A DNA stretch of 40,678 nt from contig JABDCR010000022.1 in NCBI GenBank assembly GCA_013288015.1, positions 1 through 40,678 of the forward strand, read 5' to 3'. The notes under the pieces were generated by a model, which did no database searches, was not told the DNA's origin, and saw nothing but the letters and a program-made list of their open reading frames with translations. Origin of the DNA: Bacteroidota bacterium (lineage in GTDB: Bacteria; Bacteroidota; Bacteroidia; B-17B0; Aurantibacillaceae). Positions within the stretch are counted from its first letter, which is position 1. Every line of letters starts with the position of its first letter. The translations under genes and the position numbers were made by a program. This document shows, piece by piece, positions 8,847 through 16,558 of the stretch.

Positions 8847-10302
8847 TAAAACACTTTTTATTTTTTACTCACTTTGTGGTGTTTATCTATTAGGTTTTTT
8901 AGCTGTGCTTTCGCACATGGATACGTTTGTGCTTTATTGTTTAATTCCAGGAGTGATTTTATTATTGCTTTTAGCTTTTTTTTCTTTTGACTCCTTTGTT
9001 TTATCTATTGTTTTTTTCACTCCGCTAGCTGTTACGTTAAAGGAGCTTGGCGTTAATGCTGATGTTGATTTAAGTATACCAACTGAACCATTTATGGCAG
9101 GTGTTTTATTATTACTGCCTATATATCAGTTTTATGGTAAAATAATTGATAAAAAGGTTTTAACACATCCTGTTACTATTGTAATTTTTTTGCAGGTAGC
9201 ATGGATGGCATTTACTTGTTTTACAAGTCAGATGCCCTTAGTGTCATTTAAATATTTAATTGCACGATTATGGTTTATATCTTCAGCCTATTTTATGATG
9301 AGTTATTTGTTTAAGAAAAAAGAAGAAAATGTTTTTAAATATTTGTGGTTATATATTATTCCGTTAACAGCCGTTTCTGCTTTTATAACTATACAACATG
9401 CTTCTTATCATTTTGATGAACATATTGCTGATTGGATTCCTTCTCCCTTTTATAATGACCATACGGCCTATGGAGCTGCACTTGCCATGTATGTGCCACC
9501 ATTAATTGGCTTATTATTTATGAAACGATACAATGCTGTTCAAAAAACAATACTGGCTATTTGTTTAACGGTTATACTAACCGGGGTTGTTTTTAGTTAT
9601 GCAAGAGCCGCCTGGTTAAGTTTAATGGTTGCCGTAGCTTTAACATTTGTTTTATATCTGAAAATAAAATTTAGAACTATTGTAGTTACGGCTCTTACTG
9701 CCGGAGTTTTATTTTTTGTTTTTCAAACACAAATAATATTATTACTGAATCAGAATAGTACAGCTTCGGGTGGAGACGCATCCCAAGATTTAGAATCAGT
9801 TACAAATATTAAAACTGATGATAGTAATCTTGAGCGCATTAATCGTTGGAGTTGCGCTTTAAAAATGTTTCAACAAAAACCACTTGTTGGATGGGGACCT
9901 GGTACCTATATGTTTCAGTATGCTCCATTTCAAAAAAATAGTGAGCGATCACTTATTTCAACCAATGCAGGTACCAATGGAAATGCGCATAGCGAGTATC
10001 TTGGCCCGCTAAGTGAACAAGGGATTTTAGGAATTGTATGGGTTATTGCCTTACTATTTACTGTTTTAAACACCGGTTTTAGAGTAGTGTATAACAACAA
10101 AAATAAAACGCAGAGAACATTAGCCGTTTTATTACTTACAGGTTTAATAACCTACTTTGTACACGGTTTTTTAAATAATTTTTTAGATACTGATAAACTG
10201 TCTATTCCTTTTTGGGGCTTTATAGCAGCACTTGTTTATTTAGATAATAAGCAAAAAGAAGATAGTCAGACTCAATTAGAGGAGGCACCTACTTCCCTTT
10301 AA
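8827..10302 (+). CDS. O-antigen polymerase/ligase-like membrane protein (Wzy/WaaL superfamily)
   Basis: This 491-residue polytopic protein has about a dozen hydrophobic segments and one large external loop near residues 305-400. The loop holds LERINRWSCALKMFQQKPLVGWGPGTYMFQY, split here as NRWSCALKMF and KPLVGWGPGTY, and then HSEYLGPLSEQGILG. That combination (R-x-x-x-W/ALKMF, P-h-h-G-h-G and N-x-H-N/S-x-h-L) is the Wzy_C/O-antigen ligase pattern. Such proteins either polymerise undecaprenyl-linked repeat units or join glycan to an acceptor on the periplasmic face, and sequence alone does not separate the two roles. Its 20-base overlap with the Wzz-like gene supports a polymerase partner role. 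Its 3' end overlaps the convergent hydratase gene by 14 bases. Confidence 0.8.
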   Translation: MQKLLSNKTLFIFYSLCGVYLLGFLAVLSHMDTFVLYCLIPGVILLLLLAFFSFDSFVLSIVFFTPLAVTLKELGVNADVDLSIPTEPFMAGVLLLLPIYQFYGKIIDKKVLTHPVTIVIFLQVAWMAFTCFTSQMPLVSFKYLIARLWFISSAYFMMSYLFKKKEENVFKYLWLYIIPLTAVSAFITIQHASYHFDEHIADWIPSPFYNDHTAYGAALAMYVPPLIGLLFMKRYNAVQKTILAICLTVILTGVVFSYARAAWLSLMVAVALTFVLYLKIKFRTIVVTALTAGVLFFVFQTQIILLLNQNSTASGGDASQDLESVTNIKTDDSNLERINRWSCALKMFQQKPLVGWGPGTYMFQYAPFQKNSERSLISTNAGTNGNAHSEYLGPLSEQGILGIVWVIALLFTVLNTGFRVVYNNKNKTQRTLAVLLLTGLITYFVHGFLNNFLDTDKLSIPFWGFIAALVYLDNKQKEDSQTQLEEAPTSL

Positions 10303-11062
10303 AAACAGGTTTTCTTTTTTCTAAGAAAGCCTTTACCCCTTCATTATAATCATACGTAGAAGCCGCTTTTATTTGTTCTATCCCTTCTGCTTTAAGTTGC
10401 TCTTCTAAAGAATTAAATAAGCCTTGATTGAATAATTTTTTTGTTAACCCTAAACCCTTGGTTGCCATGTTAGCTAATGTTTCAGCTAATTGCATAGCCT
10501 CAGTTTGCAAATTCTCGTCGGCAATCATTTTATAAATCATTCCCATTTGCAAGGCATCCGTGGCAGTAACTTTATCACCTAACAAAGCCAAAGCCAAAGC
10601 CTTTTGAAAACCTATGATACGAGGCAAGAAAAAAGTCCCCCCGCTATCCGGTATCAAGCCAATTTTACTGAATGCCTGAATAAACGAAGAAGATTGTGCC
10701 GCTACAACTACATCGCATGCTAATGCAATATTGGCTCCTGCCCCAGCCGCCACGCCATTTACAGCACAGACAACCGGTTTTTCAAGATGTCTCAATTTTA
10801 AAATAATAGGATTATAATGTTCAACTACAATATTTTTAATGCCAGGGCCTTGCGGGTCGGTAGCTTCTGATAAATCTTGCCCAGCACAAAATGCTTTGCC
10901 TTCGCCCGTTAGCAATACACAACGTACATTTTCATCACTGGCAGCTTTATCTAACTGCTCTTGCAACTCTAGTGCCATAGCACGATTAAAGCTGTTAAAT
11001 TTATCGGGACGATTTAAACTTAGTTTTAAAACTCCACCTATTTGTTCGTGCAAAACGTTCAT
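10289..11062 (-). CDS. Enoyl-CoA hydratase/isomerase, PaaG-like
   Basis: This 257-residue crotonase-fold enzyme has the two oxyanion-hole segments KAFCAGQDLSE (about 56-66) and NGVAAGAGANIAL (about 102-114). PDSGGTFFLPRIIG follows, in which Asp stands where classical hydratases carry Glu. This FCAGQDL plus PDSGG combination is typical of PaaG, the epoxyphenylacetyl-CoA isomerase, which relies on the Asp. The tail KRKPVFKGK is the usual crotonase end. No other phenylacetate genes (paaABC, paaK, paaZ) are in view, so pathway assignment is tentative; general enoyl-CoA hydratase or isomerase is the safe call. The gene is divergent from DPP IV across a 125-base AT-rich gap. Confidence 0.85.
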   Translation of the reverse strand: MNVLHEQIGGVLKLSLNRPDKFNSFNRAMALELQEQLDKAASDENVRCVLLTGEGKAFCAGQDLSEATDPQGPGIKNIVVEHYNPIILKLRHLEKPVVCAVNGVAAGAGANIALACDVVVAAQSSSFIQAFSKIGLIPDSGGTFFLPRIIGFQKALALALLGDKVTATDALQMGMIYKMIADENLQTEAMQLAETLANMATKGLGLTKKLFNQGLFNSLEEQLKAEGIEQIKAASTYDYNEGVKAFLEKRKPVFKGK

Positions 11063-11140
11063 TCAAAAAAATTTTTGTGAAAATTATAAAATTATAATTA
11101 ATCGCACATAAATAATTTTTACCGCTTGTACTTTTTAGCC

Positions 11141-11172
11141 TTTGGTGAATTACCAAAACATTTATCTTCACG
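11141..11172 (+). promoter_or_regulatory. Promoter for the DPP IV gene
   Basis: TTTG at 11141-11144 and TATCTTCA at 11163-11170 are 18 bases apart. The -7 element departs from TAnnTTTG at its last two bases. The 10-mer TATCTTCACG recurs exactly at 13372-13381, before the MgtC-like gene. Start codon 11188 lies 15 bases beyond the 10-mer, so the leader would be very short. Confidence 0.55.
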
Positions 11173-11187
11173 CTATAAATATTCAGC

Positions 11188-13359
11188 ATGAAAAAAATAA
11201 TAGCCCTTGCCCTAACCTTTTGTTTTATTGGAGTTTTTGCACAGAAAAAACAAATTACTTTAGAAGAAATATGGAAAGATAAGGCTTTTAAAGCAGCTAC
11301 TTTTGAAGGCTTTAACAGCATGAATGATGGTTTGCATTACACACAGCTTGACGAAAACAACGATTTAGCCAAGTATGAGCTAAGTACAGGTAAAAAGATT
11401 GAAGTGCTTGTAAAAGCAAGTGAATTAATGCCGGAAGGAAAAACAAATGTTATAAAAATAGAAGACTACTCGTTTAGTGATGATGAAACAAAGTTGCTGT
11501 TAAAAAAAGATTTTGAGCCCATTTATCGCCATTCGGGTACTGCTACAAATTATGTATTTGATTTAAAGACTCGTAAACTAAAAAACCTATCAGATAAAGG
11601 GAAGCAGATGTTTGCCACCATTGCCCCTATAGGCAACAAAGTAGCCTTTGTAAGAGAAAACAATTTATTTGTAAAAGATTTAGATAATAACACCGAAACT
11701 CAAATTACAAGCGATGGAGAAAAAAATAAAATTAAAAACGGTTGGGCTGATTGGGTATATGAAGAAGAGTTTAGTAAAGCCGAAGCCTTTTTTTGGAATG
11801 CTAACGGAACAAAAATTGCCTTTATTCGTTTTGATGAGACTAACGTTAAAGAGTTTGAAATGCCTATTTATAAAGGATTATATCCTGAACAGTACAAATT
11901 CAAATATCCAAAAGCAGGTGAAGATAATTCGATTGTAAGTGTTTTTATTTATGATTTAGCCTCTAAAAAAACAACGAAGGTTGATATAGGTGCTGAAACA
12001 AACATTTATATACCACGTATAACATGGACTAAAGACGCAAACACACTTTCAGTTCAACGCATGAATCGTTTACAAAATAAAATTGAGTTACTATTTGCAG
12101 ATGCTAACACGGGAGCAACCACAGTTATCTTATCTGAACAAAACGACACCTATATTGACATCACTGACGATTTAACCTTTTTGGATAAAAACAAAGGGTT
12201 TGTTTGGAGTAGTGAAAAAGATGGTTTCAATCAACTATACTATTATGATTTTACAGGCAAGCTTGTTAATCAAATCACAAAAGGAAGTTGGGATGTAATA
12301 GATTTTAAAGGCTTTAACGAGGCCGCAAAAACAGTTTATTATACATCAAGTGAAAGCTCTGCTACTGAAAAAGATTTATATGCCGTTTCATTAGATGGGA
12401 AAAAGAAAGTAAAACTATCTTCTTTAAAAGGCACAACCGATGCGGATTTTACCAAAAGCTTTAAGTACTATGTAAGTAATTATAGTAATGCAAACACGCC
12501 AACTGTTTATGAATTACATAGTGCGGATGGTAAGCTTATAAAAGTTTTAGAAGACAATAAACAGCTAAAAGAAAAACTAACTCAATACGATTTAACTAAA
12601 AAAGAGTTTTTTACTTTTAAAACATCAGAAGGTGTTGAGCTTAATGGCTGGGTGATGAAACCAACTGGTTTTGATGCTTCAAAAAAATATCCGGTATTTC
12701 AATATGCTTATGGTGGACCTGGTTCTAATAAATGTAATAACAAATATGAAGCATCGGATTATGTTTGGCATCAATTGCTTTGCCAACAAGGTTATATTGT
12801 TGTTTGTATTGATAACAGGGGTACTCAATGTAGAGGTAAAAAATTTAAAGATGCAACCTATATGCAGTTGGGTAAACTAGAAACCATTGACCAAATTGAA
12901 GTAGCTAAGTATATGGGAGCTCAATCGTACGTAGATAAAAACCGTATAGGTTTTATGGGTTGGAGTTTTGGAGGGTACTTATCATCTCTATTAATTACAA
13001 AAGGGGCAGATTATTTTAAAGCCAATATTGCTGTTGCCCCAGTTACTAACTGGAGATATTATGACAATATTTATACCGAACGTTTTTTACGTACCCCACA
13101 AGAAAATGCGAAAGGTTATGATGAAAACTCGCCTGTAAATTTTACAAAAAGCATAAAAGGAAAGTATCTTTTAATTCATGGTACAGCAGATGACAATGTA
13201 CATTTTCAAAACAGTATGGAAATGGAAAAAGCTTTGATAGATAATAATATTCCCTTTGATTTTATGGCTTATCCTAATAAAAATCACGGCATACTTGGCG
13301 GTAACACACGCTTGCATTTGTATACCAAAATGTTAGAGTTTATAAAAAGAAATTTATAG
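11188..13359 (+). CDS. Dipeptidyl peptidase IV (S9B family), exported
   Basis: This 723-residue protein has a signal peptide (MKKIIALALTFCFIGVFAQ). The N-terminal beta-propeller contains WVYEEEFSKAEAFFW, whose Glu pair binds the free amino terminus of substrates in DPP IV. The C-terminal alpha/beta hydrolase domain has Ser593 in GWSFGGYLSS, Asp668 in HGTADDNVHF and His700 in NKNHGI. The Ser-Asp-His spacing of 75 and 32 residues is close to the 78 and 32 of human DPP IV. The enzyme removes Xaa-Pro dipeptides and probably works in the periplasm or at the outer membrane on peptide nutrients. No T9SS sorting tail is present. It appears to be a single-gene unit with its own promoter. Confidence 0.95.
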   Translation: MKKIIALALTFCFIGVFAQKKQITLEEIWKDKAFKAATFEGFNSMNDGLHYTQLDENNDLAKYELSTGKKIEVLVKASELMPEGKTNVIKIEDYSFSDDETKLLLKKDFEPIYRHSGTATNYVFDLKTRKLKNLSDKGKQMFATIAPIGNKVAFVRENNLFVKDLDNNTETQITSDGEKNKIKNGWADWVYEEEFSKAEAFFWNANGTKIAFIRFDETNVKEFEMPIYKGLYPEQYKFKYPKAGEDNSIVSVFIYDLASKKTTKVDIGAETNIYIPRITWTKDANTLSVQRMNRLQNKIELLFADANTGATTVILSEQNDTYIDITDDLTFLDKNKGFVWSSEKDGFNQLYYYDFTGKLVNQITKGSWDVIDFKGFNEAAKTVYYTSSESSATEKDLYAVSLDGKKKVKLSSLKGTTDADFTKSFKYYVSNYSNANTPTVYELHSADGKLIKVLEDNKQLKEKLTQYDLTKKEFFTFKTSEGVELNGWVMKPTGFDASKKYPVFQYAYGGPGSNKCNNKYEASDYVWHQLLCQQGYIVVCIDNRGTQCRGKKFKDATYMQLGKLETIDQIEVAKYMGAQSYVDKNRIGFMGWSFGGYLSSLLITKGADYFKANIAVAPVTNWRYYDNIYTERFLRTPQENAKGYDENSPVNFTKSIKGKYLLIHGTADDNVHFQNSMEMEKALIDNNIPFDFMAYPNKNHGILGGNTRLHLYTKMLEFIKRNL

Positions 13360-13371
13360 CCTAAAATTTCG

Positions 13372-13381
13372 TATCTTCACG
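13372..13381 (+). promoter_or_regulatory. Candidate -7 promoter element for the MgtC-like gene
   Basis: The 10-mer TATCTTCACG is identical to that before DPP IV and ends 12 bases before ATG 13394. I see no TTG or TTTG at the expected distance upstream, so only the -7 half is supported. Confidence 0.35.
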
Positions 13382-13393
13382 TAATAAATAATC

Positions 13394-14032
13394 ATGACAA
13401 CTGATTTAATACAAGAAAACGTAACAAAACTAATTATATCACTTATTGCAGGCTCCATTATTGGTGCCGAACGTGAGTATAACAATAAAAATGCAGGCTT
13501 TAGAACTGTAATTTTAGTAACCATTGGAGCTACTTTATTTACCATTTTATCAGGTTTACTAACCCAGGGAAAAGACTTTCACGTGGCAGGTAACGTAGTA
13601 GTTGGTATAGGTTTTTTGGGTGCAGGGGCTATATTTAAAGAAGGAAACACTGTAAAAGGTATAACTACGGCCGCCACCGTTTGGATATCAGCTGCTATAG
13701 GTATGGCAATTGGTATAGGTGAGTATACTATTGCTTTTGCTTCGGTTTTTATTGTAATGCTTGTTTTGCTTGGGTTTATTTGGCTGCAAGGTTTTATAGA
13801 TCAATTTAACAGAGAAAAAACATATAAAATAACGGTATCATGCCATAAGTATAATGTAGACGAAATAACCCATTTTTTTAAAGAAAGTCATTTAAAAGGC
13901 ATTTGCGTTTATCGCCATAAAATAAACGAAACCATAACTTACACACACATAGTTAAAGGGCCTGAAAAAAACCATCATAAGCTCATATCCTTGCTTCAAA
14001 GCAATATACACGTTATAGAATTTGAGGTATAA
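13394..14032 (+). CDS. MgtC/SapB family membrane protein
   Basis: This 212-residue protein has four to five membrane helices in the first 135 residues and a small soluble C-terminal domain. The N-terminal GSIIGAEREYNNKNAGFRT and the following LVTIGATLFTILSG match the MgtC core, as does VGIGFLGAGAIFKEG, which precedes GITTAATVWISAAIGMAIG. The C-terminal part (about 140-212) looks like an ACT-like domain seen in longer family members. MgtC proteins are linked to growth at low Mg2+ and to control of ATP synthase or membrane potential in pathogens, but many environmental copies have no known role. It ends 57 bases before feoA and may be read with it, though feoA has its own -7-like element. Confidence 0.85.
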   Translation: MTTDLIQENVTKLIISLIAGSIIGAEREYNNKNAGFRTVILVTIGATLFTILSGLLTQGKDFHVAGNVVVGIGFLGAGAIFKEGNTVKGITTAATVWISAAIGMAIGIGEYTIAFASVFIVMLVLLGFIWLQGFIDQFNREKTYKITVSCHKYNVDEITHFFKESHLKGICVYRHKINETITYTHIVKGPEKNHHKLISLLQSNIHVIEFEV

Positions 14033-14074
14033 ATATACCCCGAATGAGGTATCAAAAAAGCCCTCCATATCTCT

Positions 14075-14082
14075 TATCTTTG
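14075..14082 (+). promoter_or_regulatory. Candidate -7 element for feoAB
   Basis: TATCTTTG fits TAnnTTTG exactly. ATG codons at 14084 and 14090 follow by 1 and 7 bases, so transcription would begin at or next to the start codon. No clear -33 element is visible. Confidence 0.4.
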
Positions 14083-14089
14083 TATGGTG

Positions 14090-14323
14090 ATGGATGGTTT
14101 AACAAAAACATTAGCGCAATTACTTAAAGGAGAAACAGCTACTATTAGCAGTTTTTCGGATGATACACTTGCATTAAAGTTAATTGAAATGGGCTGCATT
14201 CCGGGCGAAAAAATAACCCTTCAGCACATAGCTCCCCTAGGTTGCCCTTTTGCATTTGAAGTAAACGGCACATTGGTTAGCATACGTAAATCAGAGGCTC
14301 AGTTTGTACTTATCAGTAAATAA
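14090..14323 (+). CDS. feoA: FeoA, ferrous iron transport accessory protein
   Basis: This small soluble SH3-like protein of 77 residues has the FeoA pattern: a short N-terminus, KGETATISSFSDD, LKLIEMGCIPGEKITL and a final VSIRKSEAQFVLI. FeoA is thought to bind or regulate the FeoB transporter. In many Bacteroidota FeoA and FeoB are fused, but here they are separate and adjacent. The start is uncertain: ATG 14084 would add only Met-Val and sits one base from a -7-like element, so ATG 14090 is preferred and could be leaderless. The stop is four bases before the proposed feoB start, which suggests translational coupling. Confidence 0.9.
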   Translation: MDGLTKTLAQLLKGETATISSFSDDTLALKLIEMGCIPGEKITLQHIAPLGCPFAFEVNGTLVSIRKSEAQFVLISK

Positions 14324-14327
14324 CAAC

Positions 14328-16481
14328 GTGCTGAACACTGATTTATTTTCGACCTTACAACAAAATTTTTCATCAAAAGAACAGATTAAAATTGCTCTAA
14401 TTGGCAACCCAAATTGCGGAAAATCTACTCTATTTAATGCCCTAACTGGGCTTCACCAAAAAACAGGGAATTACCCTGGGGTTACTGTAGATAAAAAAAC
14501 AGGTGTGTGCAAAGCACAAAACCCTATTACTAAACAAATGCAATGGTTTAGGTTAATTGATTTGCCCGGCACATATAGTTTATTTCCAAAATCGTTAGAT
14601 GAGCAAGTTTCATTTAATGTTTTAATGGATGCTAAAAATGTCGATTATCCCGATATTATTTTAATTGTAGTTGATGCATCAAACCTAAAACGTCATTTAT
14701 TATTGGCTACTCAGTTAATAGATTTAGGCCGCCCCTGCATGCTTGTTTTAAACATGATTGATGCTGCTACTGCTAATGGCATTGAAATTGATGTAAACAA
14801 ATTAACTGAACTGATTCAAGTACCTGTAGTTAGCTGCAATGCTCGTCAGCAAGAAGGCATTGAGGGTGTTAAAAATACTTTTTTTGCTTTTGCACAAAAC
14901 ATAAAACCACAACAGGGTTTAATAAATATACAAGCTATTGTAAATAAAGATTATGCCGAAAGTGTACACAGGTTTGTTAACCAAACGAGTGTTTATGCAT
15001 CTTTATTAAAACAAAGAAGCAATATTGAAAAAGATGAAAAGTTAAATGCTTACAACAAAAAATTCTTTACCGGTTTTGAAAGCAGAGATATGCTTTTTCG
15101 ATTTGAAAAGATTAAAAAAATATCACTAGAGTGTGTTAATTATACTTCGATAAGAAAAGATTTAAAAGCAACCGATAAACTTGACCGCTTTACTACACAT
15201 CCTTTTTGGGGATTTGTAGTTTTCATTACTGTTCTATTTTTAATGTTTCAAAGTATTTTTTACCTGGCTGAATTTCCGATGCAATGGATTGAAACAGGCT
15301 TTTCATTCCTAACACAAAAAACAAGAGAAATTTTACCCGATAACTTTTTTACCAGCTTACTTACCAATGGAATACTGGCAGGTTTAAGTGGCATTGTAGT
15401 ATTTGTACCACAAATTGCTTTACTATTTGGTTTTATTAGTTTGTTAGAAGATAGTGGTTATATGGCTCGTGTAAGTTTTATAATGGATAAGCTGATGCGC
15501 AAGGTTGGTTTAAACGGACGCTCGGTTATACCTTTAATTAGCGGAATGGCTTGTGCCGTACCTGCCATAATGAGCACACGCACCATATCAAACAGAAAAG
15601 AAAGATTAGTCACTATTTTAATAACACCGTTAATGAGTTGTTCGGCTCGTTTACCTGTTTACACATTGCTTATTGGTATTATGGTACCATCTAATTATCG
15701 ATTCGGTTTTTTTGATGTAAAAGGCTTACTACTAACCGCGCTTTATCTTCTTGGAATTATTGTTGCTATTGCGGTTGCAGCCGTTTTAAAATATGTTTTA
15801 AAAACAAAAGAAAGAAGTTTTTTTATGATGGAGTTGCCTGTGTATCGTATTCCGCAATTAAAAACGGTGCTATTAACTATGTTTGATAAAGTAAAAGTTT
15901 TTTTGTTTGATGCTGGAAAAGTAATTATGATTATTTCTGTTATACTTTGGTTTTTAACTTCGTATGGCCCTAAGAAAGAATTTGCGGCTATAGAAAAAAA
16001 TTATATCGAAGCATTTGCCAAAGCTAATACAGATAGCATAAAGCAAGAGCTTACTATAGCTATGGAAACCCAAAAATTACAAGCATCTTATGCAGGGCAT
16101 TTAGGTAAAATTATTGAGCCTGCTATTAGGCCTCTTGGGTTCGACTGGAAAATTGGTATATCATTAATTACATCTATTGCTGCGCGCGAAGTTTTTGTGG
16201 GCACCATGGCAACACTTTATCAAAGCAGAGATAAAGAAGATAATTTATCTATCCGTCAGAAAATGATGCAGGAAAAAGACCCGATGACAGGTAAATTAGT
16301 TTACAACTTTGCTGTATGCCTTAGTCTGTTAATGTTTTATGCTTTTGCAATGCAATGTATGAGCACACTTGCCGTTGTTAAACGCGAGACAAACTCTTAT
16401 AAATGGCCCATTATACAGTTTGTGTATATGAGTGTGCTGGCTTATATAGCAAGCCTTCTGGTTTATCAAATTTTAAAATAA
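14328..16481 (+). CDS. feoB: FeoB, GTP-dependent ferrous iron permease
   Basis: About 717 residues. The N-terminal G domain has G1 GNPNCGKST (about 26-34), G3 DLPGTYSL and an NMID G4 motif. A helical GDI region follows, then the membrane domain with two Gate motifs: CAVPAIMSTRTISNRKER and SCSARLPVYTLLIG. A late IAAREVFVGTMATLY is also typical. It moves Fe2+ across the inner membrane. There is no ATG before the G domain. I chose GTG 14328, four bases after the feoA stop; an in-frame TTG at 14304 inside feoA is the alternative. No stop or frameshift breaks the frame. FeoC is absent. Confidence 0.93.
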   Translation: MLNTDLFSTLQQNFSSKEQIKIALIGNPNCGKSTLFNALTGLHQKTGNYPGVTVDKKTGVCKAQNPITKQMQWFRLIDLPGTYSLFPKSLDEQVSFNVLMDAKNVDYPDIILIVVDASNLKRHLLLATQLIDLGRPCMLVLNMIDAATANGIEIDVNKLTELIQVPVVSCNARQQEGIEGVKNTFFAFAQNIKPQQGLINIQAIVNKDYAESVHRFVNQTSVYASLLKQRSNIEKDEKLNAYNKKFFTGFESRDMLFRFEKIKKISLECVNYTSIRKDLKATDKLDRFTTHPFWGFVVFITVLFLMFQSIFYLAEFPMQWIETGFSFLTQKTREILPDNFFTSLLTNGILAGLSGIVVFVPQIALLFGFISLLEDSGYMARVSFIMDKLMRKVGLNGRSVIPLISGMACAVPAIMSTRTISNRKERLVTILITPLMSCSARLPVYTLLIGIMVPSNYRFGFFDVKGLLLTALYLLGIIVAIAVAAVLKYVLKTKERSFFMMELPVYRIPQLKTVLLTMFDKVKVFLFDAGKVIMIISVILWFLTSYGPKKEFAAIEKNYIEAFAKANTDSIKQELTIAMETQKLQASYAGHLGKIIEPAIRPLGFDWKIGISLITSIAAREVFVGTMATLYQSRDKEDNLSIRQKMMQEKDPMTGKLVYNFAVCLSLLMFYAFAMQCMSTLAVVKRETNSYKWPIIQFVYMSVLAYIASLLVYQILK

Positions 16482-16510
16482 TTCTTTATTTTTTAACGAT
16501 AATTTTTTGC

Positions 16511-16540
16511 TTGCGCATTTGTAGGCATTGGCTATCTTTG
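16511..16540 (+). promoter_or_regulatory. Promoter for the NHL/PKD secreted protein gene
   Basis: TTG at 16511-16513 and TATCTTTG at 16533-16540 are 19 bases apart, a close match to the Bacteroidota promoter consensus. ATG 16559 follows 18 bases later. Confidence 0.65.
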
Positions 16541-16558
16541 GTTTCAAATTAATTTATC

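Noticed and set aside
4794-11062. Phenylacetate degradation cluster from the Hbd/PaaH-like and PaaG-like genes
   Set aside because: The two genes are 4.6 kb apart, with polysaccharide genes between them, and no paaABCDE, paaK or paaZ is seen.
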